From contig OZ020587.1 in the NCBI GenBank assembly GCA_963971535.1, positions 157,602,488-157,666,487 of the forward strand: a DNA stretch of 64,000 bases, written 5' to 3'. The first letter of the stretch is position 1. Every line of letters begins with the position of its first letter. The notes beneath the pieces are model-generated. The model was not told the origin of the DNA. It saw nothing but the letters and a program-made list of their open reading frames with translations, and ran no database searches. Position numbers and translations under genes: made by a program. Source of the stretch: Notolepis coatsorum. Its lineage: Eukaryota; Chordata; Actinopteri; Aulopiformes; Paralepididae. Below, piece after piece: positions 1 to 14,439 of this stretch.

Positions 1-2789
1 TGTAACTAGGAGGGATATGAGGACTGTGTGTAACTAGGAGGGATATGAGGACTGTGTAACTAGGAGGGATATGAGGACTGTGTGTAACTAGGAGGGATAT
101 GAGGACTGTGTGTAACTAGGAGGGATATGAGGAATGTGTGTAACTAGGAGGGATATGAGGACTGTGTGTAACTAGGAGGGATATGAGGACTGTGTGTAAC
201 TAGGAGGGATATGATGACTGTGTGTAACTAGGAGGAATATGAGGACTGTGTGTAACTAGGAGGGATATGAGGACTGTGTGTATCTAGGAGGGATATGAGG
301 ACTGTGTGTAACTAGGAGGGATATGAGGACTGTGTGTGTAACTAGGAGGGATATGAGGACTGTGTGTAACTAGGAGGGATACGAGGACTGTGTGTATGTG
401 TAACTAGGAGGGATATGAGGACTGTGTGTAACTAGGAGGGATATAAGGACTGTGTGTAACTAGGAGGGATATGAGGACTGTGTGTAACTGGGATATGAGG
501 ACTGTGTGTAACTAGGAGGGATATGAGGACTGTGTGTAACTAGGAGGGACATGAGGACTGTGTGTAACTAGGATGGATATGATGACTGTGTGTAACTAGG
601 AGGGATATGAGGACTGTGTGTAGCTAGGAGGGATATGAGGACTGTGTGTAACTAGGAGGGATATGAGGACTGTGTGTAACTAGGAGGGACATGAGGACTG
701 TGTGTAACTAGGAGGGATATGAGGACTGTGTGTAACTAGGAGGGACATGAGGACTGTGTGTAACTAGGAGGGATATGAGGACTGTGTGTAACTAGGAGGG
801 ATATGAGGACTGTGTGTAACTAGGAGGGATATGAGGACTGTGTGTAACTAGTAGGGATATGAGGACTGTGTGTAGCTAGGAGGGATATGAGGACTGTGTG
901 TAGCTAGGAGGGATATGAGGACTGTGTGTAACTAGGAGGGATATGAGGACTGTGTGTAGCTAGGAGGGATATGAGGACTGTGTGTAACTAGGGGGATATG
1001 AGGACTGTGTGTAACTAGGACGGATATGAGGACTGTGTGTAACTAGGAGGGATATGAGGACTGTGTATGTGTAACTAGGAGGGATATGAGGACTGTGTGT
1101 AACTAGGAGGGATATGAGGACTGTGTGTAACTAGGAGGGATATGAGGACTGTGTGTAGCTAGGAGGGATATGAGGACTGTGTGTAGCTAGGAGGGATATG
1201 AGGACTGTGTGTAACTAGGAGGGATATGAGGACTGTGTGTAGCTAGGAGGGATATGAGGACTGTGTGTAACTAGGGGGTATATGAGGACTGTATGTAACT
1301 AGGATGGATATGAGGACTGTGTGTAACTAGGAGTGATATGAGGACTGTGTATGTGTAACTAGGAGGGATATGAGGACTGTGTGTAACTAGGAGGGATATG
1401 AGGACTGTGTGTAACTAGGAGGGATATGAGGACTATGTGTAACTAGGAGGGATATGAGGACTGTGTGTAACTAAGAGGGATATGAGGACTGTGTGTAGCT
1501 AGGAGGGATATGAGGACTGTGTGTAGCTAGGAGGGATATGAGGACTGTGTGTAACTAGGAGGGATATGAGGACTGTGTGTAGCTAGGAGGGATATGAGGA
1601 CTGTGTGTAACTAGGGGGGATATGAGGACTGTGTGTAACTAGGACGGATATGAGGACTGTGTGTAACTAGGAGGGATATGAGGACTGTGTATGTGTAACT
1701 AGGAGGGATATGATGACTGTGTGTAACTAGGAGGGATATGAGGACTGTGTGTAACTAGGAGGGATATGAGGACTGTGTGTAACAAGGATGGATATGAGGA
1801 CTGTGTAACTAGGAGGGATATGAAGACTGTGTGTAATTAGGAGGGATATGAGGACTGTGTGTAACTAGGAGGGATATGAGGACTGTGTGTAACTAGGAGG
1901 GATATGAGGACTGTGTAACTAGGAGGGATATGAGGACTGTGTGTAACTAGGAGGGATATGAGGACTGTGTGTAACTAGGAGCGATATGAGGACTGTGTGT
2001 AACTAGGAGGGATATGAGGACTGTGTGTAACTAGGAGGGATATGATGACTGTGTGTAACTAGGGGGAATATGTAGACTGTGTGTCACTAGGAGGGATATG
2101 AGGACTGTGTGTAACTAGGAGGGATATGAGGACTGTGTGTAGCTAGGAGGGATAGAGGACTGTGTGTAACTAGGAGGGATATGAGGACTGTGTGTAACTA
2201 GGAGGGATATGAGGACTGTGTGTAACTAGGAGGGATATGAGGACTGTGTGTAGCTAGGAAGGATATGAGGACTGTGTGTAACTAGGAGGGATATGAGGAC
2301 TGTGTGTGTGTAACTAGGAGGGATATGAGGACTGTGTGTAACTAGGAGGGATACGAGGACTGTGTGTATGTGTAACTAGGAGGGATATGAGGACTGTGTG
2401 TAACTAGGAGGGATATGAGGACTGTGTGTAACTAGGAGGGATATGAGGACTGTGTGTAACTGGGATATGAGGACTGTGTGTAACTAGGAGGGATATGAGG
2501 ACTGTGTGTAACTGGGATATGAGGACTGTGTGTAACTAGGAGGGATATGAGGACTGTGTGTAACTAGGAGGGATATGAGGACCGTGTGTAACTAGGAGGG
2601 ATATGAGGACTGTGTGTAGCTAGGAGGGATATGAGGACTGTGTGTAACTAGGAGGGACATGAGGACTGTGTGTAACTAGGAGATATATGAGGACTGTGTG
2701 TAACTAGGAGGGATATGATGACTGTGTGTAACTAGGAGGGATATGAGGACTATCTGTAACTAGGAGGGATATGAGGACTGTGTGTAACT

Positions 2790-5700
2790 AGGAGGGATAT
2801 GAGGACTGTGTGTAGCTAGGAGGGATATGTGGACTGTGTGTAACTAGGAGGGATATGAGGACTGTGTGTAACTAGGAGGGATATGAGGACTATGTGTAAC
2901 TAGGAGGGATATGAGGACTGTGTGTAACTAGGAGGGATATGAGGACTGTGTGTAGCTAGGAGGGATATGAGGACTGTGTGTAGCTAGGAGGGATATGAGG
3001 ACTGTGTGTAACTAGGAAGGATATGAGGACTGTGTGTAGCTAGGAGGGATATGAGGACTGTGTGTAACTAGGGGGGATATGAGGACTGTGTGTAACTAGG
3101 ACGGATATGAGGACTGTGTGTAACTAGGAGGGATATGAGGACTGTGTGTAACTAGGAGGGATATGAGGACTGTGTGTAGCTAGGAGGGATATGAGGACTG
3201 TGTGTAGCTAGGAGGGATATGAGGACTGTGTGTAACTAGGAGGGATATGAGGACTGTGTGTAGCTAGGAGGGATATGAGGACTGTGTGTAACTAGGGGGA
3301 TATGAGGACTGTGTGTAACTAGGACGGATATGAGGACTGTGTGTAACTAGGACGGATATGAGGACTGTGTGTAACTAGGAGGGATATGAGGACTGTGTAT
3401 GTGTAACTAGGAGGGATATGAGGACTGTGTGTAACTAGGAGGGATATGAGGACTGTGTGTAACTAGGAGGGATATGAGGACTATGTGTAACTAGGAGGGA
3501 TATGAGGACTGTGTGTAACTAGGAGGGATATGAGGACTGTGTCTAGCTAGGAGGGATATGAGGACTGTGTGTAGCTAGGAGGGATATGAGGACTGTGTGT
3601 AATTAGGAGGGATATGAGGACTGTGTGTAGCTAGGAGGGATATGAGGACTGTGTGTAACTAGGGGGGATATGAGGACTGTGTGTAACTAAGACGGATATG
3701 AGGACTGTGTGTAACTAGGAGGGATATGAGGACTGTGTATGTGTAACTAGGAGGGATATGATGACTGTGTGTAACTAGGAGGGATATGAGGACTGTGTGT
3801 AACTAGGGGGGATATGAGGACTGTGTGTAACAAGGATGGATATGAGGACTGTGTAACTAGGAGGGATATGAAGACTGTGTGTAATTAGGAGGGATATGAG
3901 GACTGTGTGTAACTAGGAGGGATATGAGGACTGTGTGTAACTAGGAGGGATATGAGGACTGTGTAACTAGGAGGGATATGAGGACTGTGTGTAACTAGGA
4001 GGGATATGAGGACTGTGTGTAACTAGGAGCGATATGAGGACTGTGTGTAACTAGGAGGGATATGAGGACTGTGTGTAACTAGGAGGGATATGATGACTGT
4101 GTGTAACTAGGGGGAATATGTAGACTGTGTGTCACTAGGAGGGATATGATGACTGTGTGTAACTAGGAGGGATATGGGGACTGTGTGTAGCTAGGAGGGA
4201 TATGAGGACTGTGTGTAACTGGGATATGAGGACTGTGTGTAACTAGGAGGGATATGAGGACTGTGTGTAACTAGGAGGGATATGAGGACCGTGTGTAACT
4301 AGGAGGGATATGAGGACTGTGTGTAGCTAGGAGGGATATGAGGACTGTGTGTAACTAGGAGGGACATGAGGACTGTGTGTAACTAGGAGATATATGAGGA
4401 CTGTGTGTAACTAGGAGGGATATGATGACTGTGTGTAACTAGGAGGGATATGAGGACTATCTGTAACTAGGAGGGATATGAGGACTGTGTGTAACTAGGA
4501 GGGATATGAGGACTGTGTGTAGCTAGGAGGGATATGTGGACTGTGTGTAACTAGGAGGGATATGAGGACTGTGTGTAACTAGGAGGGATATGAGGACTAT
4601 GTGTAACTAGGAGGGATATGAGGACTGTGTGTAACTAGGAGGGATATGAGGACTGTGTGTAGCTAGGAGGGATATGAGGACTGTGTGTAGCTAGGAGGGA
4701 TATGAGGACTGTGTGTAACTAGGAAGGATATGAGGACTGTGTGTAGCTAGGAGGGATATGAGGACTGTGTGTAACTAGGGGGGATATGAGGACTGTGTGT
4801 AACTAGGACGGATATGAGGACTGTGTGTAACTAGGAGGGATATGAGGACTGTGTGTAACTAGGAGGGATATGAGGACTGTGTGTAGCTAGGAGGGATATG
4901 AGGACTGTGTGTAGCTAGGAGGGATATGAGGACTGTGTGTAACTAGGAGGGATATGAGGACTGTGTGTAACTAGGAGGGATATGAGGACCGTGTGTAACT
5001 AGGAGGGATATGAGGACTGTGTGTAGCTAGGAGGGATATGAGGACTGTGTGTAACTAGGAGGGACATGAGGACTGTGTGTAACTAGGAGATATATGAGGA
5101 CTGTGTGTAACTAGGAGGGATATGATGACTGTGTGTAACTAGGAGGGATATGAGGACTATCTGTAACTAGGAGGGATATGAGGACTGTGTGTAACTAGGA
5201 GGGATATGAGGACTGTGTGTAGCTAGGAGGGATATGTGGACTGTGTGTAACTAGGAGGGATATGAGGACTGTGTGTAACTAGGAGGGATATGAGGACTAT
5301 GTGTAACTAGGAGGGATATGAGGACTGTGTGTAACTAGGAGGGATATGAGGACTGTGTGTAGCTAGGAGGGATATGAGGACTGTGTGTAGCTAGGAGGGA
5401 TATGAGGACTGTGTGTAACTAGGAAGGATATGAGGACTGTGTGTAGCTAGGAGGGATATGAGGACTGTGTGTAACTAGGGGGGATATGAGGACTGTGTGT
5501 AACTAGGACGGATATGAGGACTGTGTGTAACTAGGAGGGATATGAGGACTGTGTGTAACTAGGAGGGATATGAGGACTGTGTGTAGCTAGGAGGGATATG
5601 AGGACTGTGTGTAGCTAGGAGGGATATGAGGACTGTGTGTAACTAGGAGGGATATGAGGACTGTGTGTAACTAGGAGGGATATGAGGACTGTGTGTAACT

Positions 5701-8550
5701 AGGAGGGATATGAGGACTATGTGTAACTAGGAGGGATATGAGGACTGTGTGTAACTAGGAGGGATATGAGGACTGTGTCTAGCTAGGAGGGATATGAGGA
5801 CTGTGTGTAGCTAGGAGGGATATGAGGACTGTGTGTAATTAGGAGGGATATGAGGACTGTGTGTAGCTAGGAGGGATATGAGGACTGTGTGTAACTAGGG
5901 GGGATATGAGGACTGTGTGTAACTAAGACGGATATGAGGACTGTGTGTAACTAGGAGGGATATGAGGACTGTGTATGTGTAACTAGGAGGGATATGATGA
6001 CTGTGTGTAACTAGGAGGGATATGAGGACTGTGTGTAACTAGGGGGGATATGAGGACTGTGTGTAACAAGGATGGATATGAGGACTGTGTAACTAGGAGG
6101 GATATGAAGACTGTGTGTAATTAGGAGGGATATGAGGACTGTGTGTAACTAGGAGGGATATGAGGACTGTGTGTAACTAGGAGGGATATGAGGACTGTGT
6201 AACTAGGAGGGATATGAGGACTGTGTGTAACTAGGAGGGATATGAGGACTGTGTGTAACTAGGAGCGATATGAGGACTGTGTGTAACTAGGAGGGATATG
6301 AGGACTGTGTGTAACTAGGAGGGATATGATGACTGTGTGTAACTAGGGGGAATATGTAGACTGTGTGTCACTAGGAGGGATATGATGACTGTGTGTAACT
6401 AGGAGGGATATGGGGACTGTGTGTAGCTAGGAGGGATATGAGGACTGTGTGTAACTAGGAGGGATATGAGGACTGTGTGTAACTAGGAGGGATATGAGGA
6501 CTGTGTGTAACTAGGAGGGATATGAGGACTGTGTGTAGCTAGGAAGGATATGAGGACTGTGTGTAACTAGGAGGGATATGAGGACTGTGTGTGTAACTAG
6601 GAGGGATATGAGGACTGTGTGTAACTAGGAGGGATACGAGGACTGTGTGTATGTGTAACTAGGAGGGATATGAGGACTGTGTGTAACTAGGAGGGATATG
6701 AGGACTGTGTGTAACTAGGAGGGATATGAGGACTGTGTGTAACTGGGATATGAGGACTGTGTGTAACTAGGAGGGATATGATGACTGTGTGTAACTGTGA
6801 TATGAGGACTGTGTGTAACTAGGAGGGATATGAGGACTGTATGTAACTGGGATATGAGGACTGTGTGTAACTAGGAGGGATATGAGGACTGTGTGTAACT
6901 GGGATATGACGACTGTGTGTAACTAGGAGGGATATGAGGACTGTGTGTAACTAGGAGGGATATGAGGACCGTGTGTAACTAGGAGGGATATGAGGACTGT
7001 GTGTAGCTAGGAGGGATATGAGGACTGTGTGTAACTAGGAGGGACATGAGGACTGTGTGTAACTAGGAGATATATGAGGACTGTGTGTAACTAGGAGGGA
7101 TATGAGGACTGTGTGTAGCTAGGAGGGATATGTGGACTGTGTGTAACTAGGAGGGATATGAGGACTGTGTGTAACTAGGAGGGATATGAGGACTGTGTGT
7201 AACTAGGAGGGATATGAGGACTGTGTGTAACTAGGAGGGATATGAGGACTGTGTATGTGTAACTAGGAGGGATATGAGGACTGTGTGTAACTAGGAGGGA
7301 TATGAGGACTGTGTGTAACTAGGAGGGATATGAGGACTGTGTGTAACTAGGAGGGATATGAGGACTGTGTAACTAGGAGGGATATGAAGACTGTGTGTAA
7401 CTAGGAGGGATATGAGGACTGTGTAACTAGGAGGGATATGAGGACTGTGTGTAACTAGGAGGGATATGAGGACTGTGTGTAACTAGGAGGGATATGAGGA
7501 ATGTGTGTAACTAGGAGGGATATGAGGACTGTGTGTAACTAGGAGGGATATGAGGACTGTGTGTAACTAGGAGGGATATGATGACTGTGTGTAACTAGGA
7601 GGAATATGAGGACTGTGTGTAACTAGGAGGGATATCAGGACTGTGTGTATCTAGGAGGGATATGAGGACTGTGTGTAACTAGGAGGGATATGAGGACTGT
7701 GTGTGTAACTAGGAGGGATATGAGGACTGTGTGTAACTAGGAGGGATACGAGGACTGTGTGTATGTGTAACTAGGAGGGATATGAGGACTGTGTGTAACT
7801 AGGAGGAATATAAGGACTGTGTGTAACTAGGAGGGATATGAGGACTGTGTGTAACTGGGATATGAGGACTGTGTGTAACTAGGAGGGATATGAGGACTGT
7901 GTGTAACTAGGAGGGACATGAGGACTGTGTGTAACTAGGATGGATATGATGACTGTGTGTAGCTAGGAGGGATATGAGGACTGTGTGTAGCTAGGAGGGA
8001 TATGAGGACTGTGTGTAACTAGGAGGGATATGAGGACTGTGTGTAACTAGGAGGGACATGAGGACTGTGTGTAACTAGGAGGGATATGAGGACTGTGTGT
8101 AACTAGGAGGGACATGAGGACTGTGTGTAACTAGGAGGGATATGAGGACTGTGTGTAACTAGGAGGGATATGAGGACTGTGTGTAACTAGGAGGGATATG
8201 AGGACTGTGTGTAACTAGTAGGGATATGAGGACTGTGTGTAGCTAGGAGGGATATGAGGACTGTGTGTAGCTAGGAGGGATATGAGGACTGTGTGTAACT
8301 AGGAGGGATATGAGGACTGTGTGTAGCTAGGAGGGATATGAGGACTGTGTGTAACTAGGGGGATATGAGGACTGTGTGTAACTAGGAGGGATATGAGGAC
8401 TGTGTGTAACTAGGAGGGATATGAGGACTGTGTATGTGTAACTAGGAGGGATATGAGGACTGTGTGTAACTAGGAGGGATATGAGGACTCTGTGTAACTA
8501 GGAGGGATATGAGGACTGTGTGTAGCTAGGAGGGATATGAGGACTGTGTG
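2790..8550. repeat. Higher-order satellite block, copy A of the 5,766-bp duplication
   Basis: Marker variants recur at a constant offset of 5,766 bp in the next block: TCTAGC at 3542 and 5778 reappears at 9308 and 11544; ACAAGG at 3830 and 6066 reappears at 9596 and 11832; ATATGTGG at 2825 reappears at 8591; TATGTG at 2891 reappears at 8657. The left boundary lies at about 2,780-2,825, since the TATCTG variant at about 2,751 has no partner 5,766 bp downstream. Confidence 0.9.
4250..5649. repeat. 700-bp (25-unit) tandem duplication inside the satellite
   Basis: The run of variants GAGGACCGTG, TAGCTAGG, GGACATGAGG, GGAGATATATG, GATGACT, TATCTG and ATATGTGG near 4,280-4,530 repeats 700 bp later. 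GGACC is at 4281-4290 and 4981-4990; the CTGTAACTAG after TATCTG is at 4461 and 5161. 700 bp is exactly 25 units. The same pair appears again in the 8.55-14.37 kb block, so it predates that duplication. Confidence 0.85.
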
Positions 8551-11500
8551 TAACTAGGAGGGATATGAGGACTGTGTGTAGCTAGGAGGGATATGTGGAC
8601 TGTGTGTAACTAGGAGGGATATGAGGACTGTGTGTAACTAGGAGGGATATGAGGACTATGTGTAACTAGGAGGGATATGAGGACTGTGTGTAACTAGGAG
8701 GGATATGAGGACTGTGTGTAGCTAGGAGGGATATGAGGACTGTGTGTAGCTAGGAGGGATATGAGGACTGTGTGTAACTAGGAAGGATATGAGGACTGTG
8801 TGTAGCTAGGAGGGATATGAGGACTGTGTGTAACTAGGGGGGATATGAGGACTGTGTGTAACTAGGACGGATATGAGGACTGTGTGTAACTAGGAGGGAT
8901 ATGAGGACTGTGTGTAACTAGGAGGGATATGAGGACTGTGTGTAGCTAGGAGGGATATGAGGACTGTGTGTAGCTAGGAGGGATATGAGGACTGTGTGTA
9001 ACTAGGAGGGATATGAGGACTGTGTGTAGCTAGGAGGGATATGAGGACTGTGTGTAACTAGGGGGATATGAGGACTGTGTGTAACTAGGACGGATATGAG
9101 GACTGTGTGTAACTAGGACGGATATGAGGACTGTGTGTAACTAGGAGGGATATGAGGACTGTGTATGTGTAACTAGGAGGGATATGAGGACTGTGTGTAA
9201 CTAGGAGGGATATGAGGACTGTGTGTAACTAGGAGGGATATGAGGACTATGTGTAACTAGGAGGGATATGAGGACTGTGTGTAACTAGGAGGGATATGAG
9301 GACTGTGTCTAGCTAGGAGGGATATGAGGACTGTGTGTAGCTAGGAGGGATATGAGGACTGTGTGTAATTAGGAGGGATATGAGGACTGTGTGTAGCTAG
9401 GAGGGATATGAGGACTGTGTGTAACTAGGGGGGATATGAGGACTGTGTGTAACTAAGACGGATATGAGGACTGTGTGTAACTAGGAGGGATATGAGGACT
9501 GTGTATGTGTAACTAGGAGGGATATGATGACTGTGTGTAACTAGGAGGGATATGAGGACTGTGTGTAACTAGGGGGGATATGAGGACTGTGTGTAACAAG
9601 GATGGATATGAGGACTGTGTAACTAGGAGGGATATGAAGACTGTGTGTAATTAGGAGGGATATGAGGACTGTGTGTAACTAGGAGGGATATGAGGACTGT
9701 GTGTAACTAGGAGGGATATGAGGACTGTGTAACTAGGAGGGATATGAGGACTGTGTGTAACTAGGAGGGATATGAGGACTGTGTGTAACTAGGAGCGATA
9801 TGAGGACTGTGTGTAACTAGGAGGGATATGAGGACTGTGTGTAACTAGGAGGGATATGATGACTGTGTGTAACTAGGGGGAATATGTAGACTGTGTGTCA
9901 CTAGGAGGGATATGATGACTGTGTGTAACTAGGAGGGATATGGGGACTGTGTGTAGCTAGGAGGGATATGAGGACTGTGTGTAACTGGGATATGAGGACT
10001 GTGTGTAACTAGGAGGGATATGAGGACTGTGTGTAACTAGGAGGGATATGAGGACCGTGTGTAACTAGGAGGGATATGAGGACTGTGTGTAGCTAGGAGG
10101 GATATGAGGACTGTGTGTAACTAGGAGGGACATGAGGACTGTGTGTAACTAGGAGATATATGAGGACTGTGTGTAACTAGGAGGGATATGATGACTGTGT
10201 GTAACTAGGAGGGATATGAGGACTATCTGTAACTAGGAGGGATATGAGGACTGTGTGTAACTAGGAGGGATATGAGGACTGTGTGTAGCTAGGAGGGATA
10301 TGTGGACTGTGTGTAACTAGGAGGGATATGAGGACTGTGTGTAACTAGGAGGGATATGAGGACTATGTGTAACTAGGAGGGATATGAGGACTGTGTGTAA
10401 CTAGGAGGGATATGAGGACTGTGTGTAGCTAGGAGGGATATGAGGACTGTGTGTAGCTAGGAGGGATATGAGGACTGTGTGTAACTAGGAAGGATATGAG
10501 GACTGTGTGTAGCTAGGAGGGATATGAGGACTGTGTGTAACTAGGGGGGATATGAGGACTGTGTGTAACTAGGACGGATATGAGGACTGTGTGTAACTAG
10601 GAGGGATATGAGGACTGTGTGTAACTAGGAGGGATATGAGGACTGTGTGTAGCTAGGAGGGATATGAGGACTGTGTGTAGCTAGGAGGGATATGAGGACT
10701 GTGTGTAACTAGGAGGGATATGAGGACTGTGTGTAACTAGGAGGGATATGAGGACCGTGTGTAACTAGGAGGGATATGAGGACTGTGTGTAGCTAGGAGG
10801 GATATGAGGACTGTGTGTAACTAGGAGGGACATGAGGACTGTGTGTAACTAGGAGATATATGAGGACTGTGTGTAACTAGGAGGGATATGATGACTGTGT
10901 GTAACTAGGAGGGATATGAGGACTATCTGTAACTAGGAGGGATATGAGGACTGTGTGTAACTAGGAGGGATATGAGGACTGTGTGTAGCTAGGAGGGATA
11001 TGTGGACTGTGTGTAACTAGGAGGGATATGAGGACTGTGTGTAACTAGGAGGGATATGAGGACTATGTGTAACTAGGAGGGATATGAGGACTGTGTGTAA
11101 CTAGGAGGGATATGAGGACTGTGTGTAGCTAGGAGGGATATGAGGACTGTGTGTAGCTAGGAGGGATATGAGGACTGTGTGTAACTAGGAAGGATATGAG
11201 GACTGTGTGTAGCTAGGAGGGATATGAGGACTGTGTGTAACTAGGGGGGATATGAGGACTGTGTGTAACTAGGACGGATATGAGGACTGTGTGTAACTAG
11301 GAGGGATATGAGGACTGTGTGTAACTAGGAGGGATATGAGGACTGTGTGTAGCTAGGAGGGATATGAGGACTGTGTGTAGCTAGGAGGGATATGAGGACT
11401 GTGTGTAACTAGGAGGGATATGAGGACTGTGTGTAACTAGGAGGGATATGAGGACTGTGTGTAACTAGGAGGGATATGAGGACTATGTGTAACTAGGAGG

Positions 11501-14370
11501 GATATGAGGACTGTGTGTAACTAGGAGGGATATGAGGACTGTGTCTAGCTAGGAGGGATATGAGGACTGTGTGTAGCTAGGAGGGATATGAGGACTGTGT
11601 GTAATTAGGAGGGATATGAGGACTGTGTGTAGCTAGGAGGGATATGAGGACTGTGTGTAACTAGGGGGGATATGAGGACTGTGTGTAACTAAGACGGATA
11701 TGAGGACTGTGTGTAACTAGGAGGGATATGAGGACTGTGTATGTGTAACTAGGAGGGATATGATGACTGTGTGTAACTAGGAGGGATATGAGGACTGTGT
11801 GTAACTAGGGGGGATATGAGGACTGTGTGTAACAAGGATGGATATGAGGACTGTGTAACTAGGAGGGATATGAAGACTGTGTGTAATTAGGAGGGATATG
11901 AGGACTGTGTGTAACTAGGAGGGATATGAGGACTGTGTGTAACTAGGAGGGATATGAGGACTGTGTAACTAGGAGGGATATGAGGACTGTGTGTAACTAG
12001 GAGGGATATGAGGACTGTGTGTAACTAGGAGCGATATGAGGACTGTGTGTAACTAGGAGGGATATGAGGACTGTGTGTAACTAGGAGGGATATGATGACT
12101 GTGTGTAACTAGGGGGAATATGTAGACTGTGTGTCACTAGGAGGGATATGATGACTGTGTGTAACTAGGAGGGATATGGGGACTGTGTGTAGCTAGGAGG
12201 GATATGAGGACTGTGTGTAACTAGGAGGGATATGAGGACTGTGTGTAACTAGGAGGGATATGAGGACTGTGTGTAACTAGGAGGGATATGAGGACTGTGT
12301 GTAGCTAGGAAGGATATGAGGACTGTGTGTAACTAGGAGGGATATGAGGACTGTGTGTGTAACTAGGAGGGATATGAGGACTGTGTGTAACTAGGAGGGA
12401 TACGAGGACTGTGTGTATGTGTAACTAGGAGGGATATGAGGACTGTGTGTAACTAGGAGGGATATGAGGACTGTGTGTAACTAGGAGGGATATGAGGACT
12501 GTGTGTAACTGGGATATGAGGACTGTGTGTAACTAGGAGGGATATGATGACTGTGTGTAACTGTGATATGAGGACTGTGTGTAACTAGGAGGGATATGAG
12601 GACTGTATGTAACTGGGATATGAGGACTGTGTGTAACTAGGAGGGATATGAGGACTGTGTGTAACTGGGATATGACGACTGTGTGTAACTAGGAGGGATA
12701 TGAGGACTGTGTGTAACTAGGAGGGATATGAGGACCGTGTGTAACTAGGAGGGATATGAGGACTGTGTGTAGCTAGGAGGGATATGAGGACTGTGTGTAA
12801 CTAGGAGGGACATGAGGACTGTGTGTAACTAGGAGATATATGAGGACTGTGTGTAACTAGGAGGGATATGAGGACTGTGTGTAGCTAGGAGGGATATGTG
12901 GACTGTGTGTAACTAGGAGGGATATGAGGACTGTGTGTAACTAGGAGGGATATGAGGACTGTGTGTAACTAGGAGGGATATGAGGACTGTGTGTAACTAG
13001 GAGGGATATGAGGACTGTGTATGTGTAACTAGGAGGGATATGAGGACTGTGTGTAACTAGGAGGGATATGAGGACTGTGTGTAACTAGGAGGGATATGAG
13101 GACTGTGTGTAACTAGGAGGGATATGAGGACTGTGTAACTAGGAGGGATATGAAGACTGTGTGTAACTAGGAGGGATATGAGGACTGTGTGTAACTAGGA
13201 GGGATATGAGGACTGTGTGTAACTAGGAGGGATATGAGGACTGTGTAACTAGGAGGGATATGAGGACTGTGTGTAACTAGGAGGGATATGAGGACTGTGT
13301 GTAACTAGGAGGGATATGAGGAATGTGTGTAACTAGGAGGGATATGAGGACTGTGTGTAACTAGGAGGGATATGAGGACTGTGTGTAACTAGGAGGGATA
13401 TGATGACTGTGTGTAACTAGGAGGAATATGAGGACTGTGTGTAACTAGGAGGGATATCAGGACTGTGTGTATCTAGGAGGGATATGAGGACTGTGTGTAA
13501 CTAGGAGGGATATGAGGACTGTGTGTGTAACTAGGAGGGATATGAGGACTGTGTGTAACTAGGAGGGATACGAGGACTGTGTGTATGTGTAACTAGGAGG
13601 GATATGAGGACTGTGTGTAACTAGGAGGAATATAAGGACTGTGTGTAACTAGGAGGGATATGAGGACTGTGTGTAACTGGGATATGAGGACTGTGTGTAA
13701 CTAGGAGGGATATGAGGACTGTGTGTAACTAGGAGGGACATGAGGACTGTGTGTAACTAGGATGGATATGATGACTGTGTGTAGCTAGGAGGGATATGAG
13801 GACTGTGTGTAGCTAGGAGGGATATGAGGACTGTGTGTAACTAGGAGGGATATGAGGACTGTGTGTAACTAGGAGGGACATGAGGACTGTGTGTAACTAG
13901 GAGGGATATGAGGACTGTGTGTAACTAGGAGGGACATGAGGACTGTGTGTAACTAGGAGGGATATGAGGACTGTGTGTAACTAGGAGGGATATGAGGACT
14001 GTGTGTAACTAGGAGGGATATGAGGACTGTGTGTAACTAGTAGGGATATGAGGACTGTGTGTAGCTAGGAGGGATATGAGGACTGTGTGTAGCTAGGAGG
14101 GATATGAGGACTGTGTGTAACTAGGAGGGATATGAGGACTGTGTGTAGCTAGGAGGGATATGAGGACTGTGTGTAACTAGGGGGATATGAGGACTGTGTG
14201 TAACTAGGAGGGATATGAGGACTGTGTGTAACTAGGAGGGATATGAGGACTGTGTATGTGTAACTAGGAGGGATATGAGGACTGTGTGTAACTAGGAGGG
14301 ATATGAGGACTCTGTGTAACTAGGAGGGATATGAGGACTGTGTGTAGCTAGGAGGGATATGAGGACTGTG
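8551..14370. repeat. Higher-order satellite block, copy B of the 5,766-bp duplication
   Basis: Second tandem copy of the block starting near 2,790. The offset is 5,766 bp up to about 13,140 and 5,822 bp after it: copy B carries two extra 28-bp units next to the GATATGAAGAC marker (near 7,385 in copy A, near 13,145 in copy B). After the ACTCTG marker (8487 and 14309) the variant order diverges, which places the right edge near 14,370. Confidence 0.88.
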
Positions 14371-14439
14371 TGTAGCTAGGAGGGATATGAGGACTGTGTG
14401 TAACTAGGAGGGATATGAGGACTGTGTGTAGCTAGGAGG

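Noticed and set aside
1..300. Degenerate telomeric repeat
   Set aside because: The 28-bp unit contains no TTAGGG or close tandem variant; its G-richness alone is not enough.
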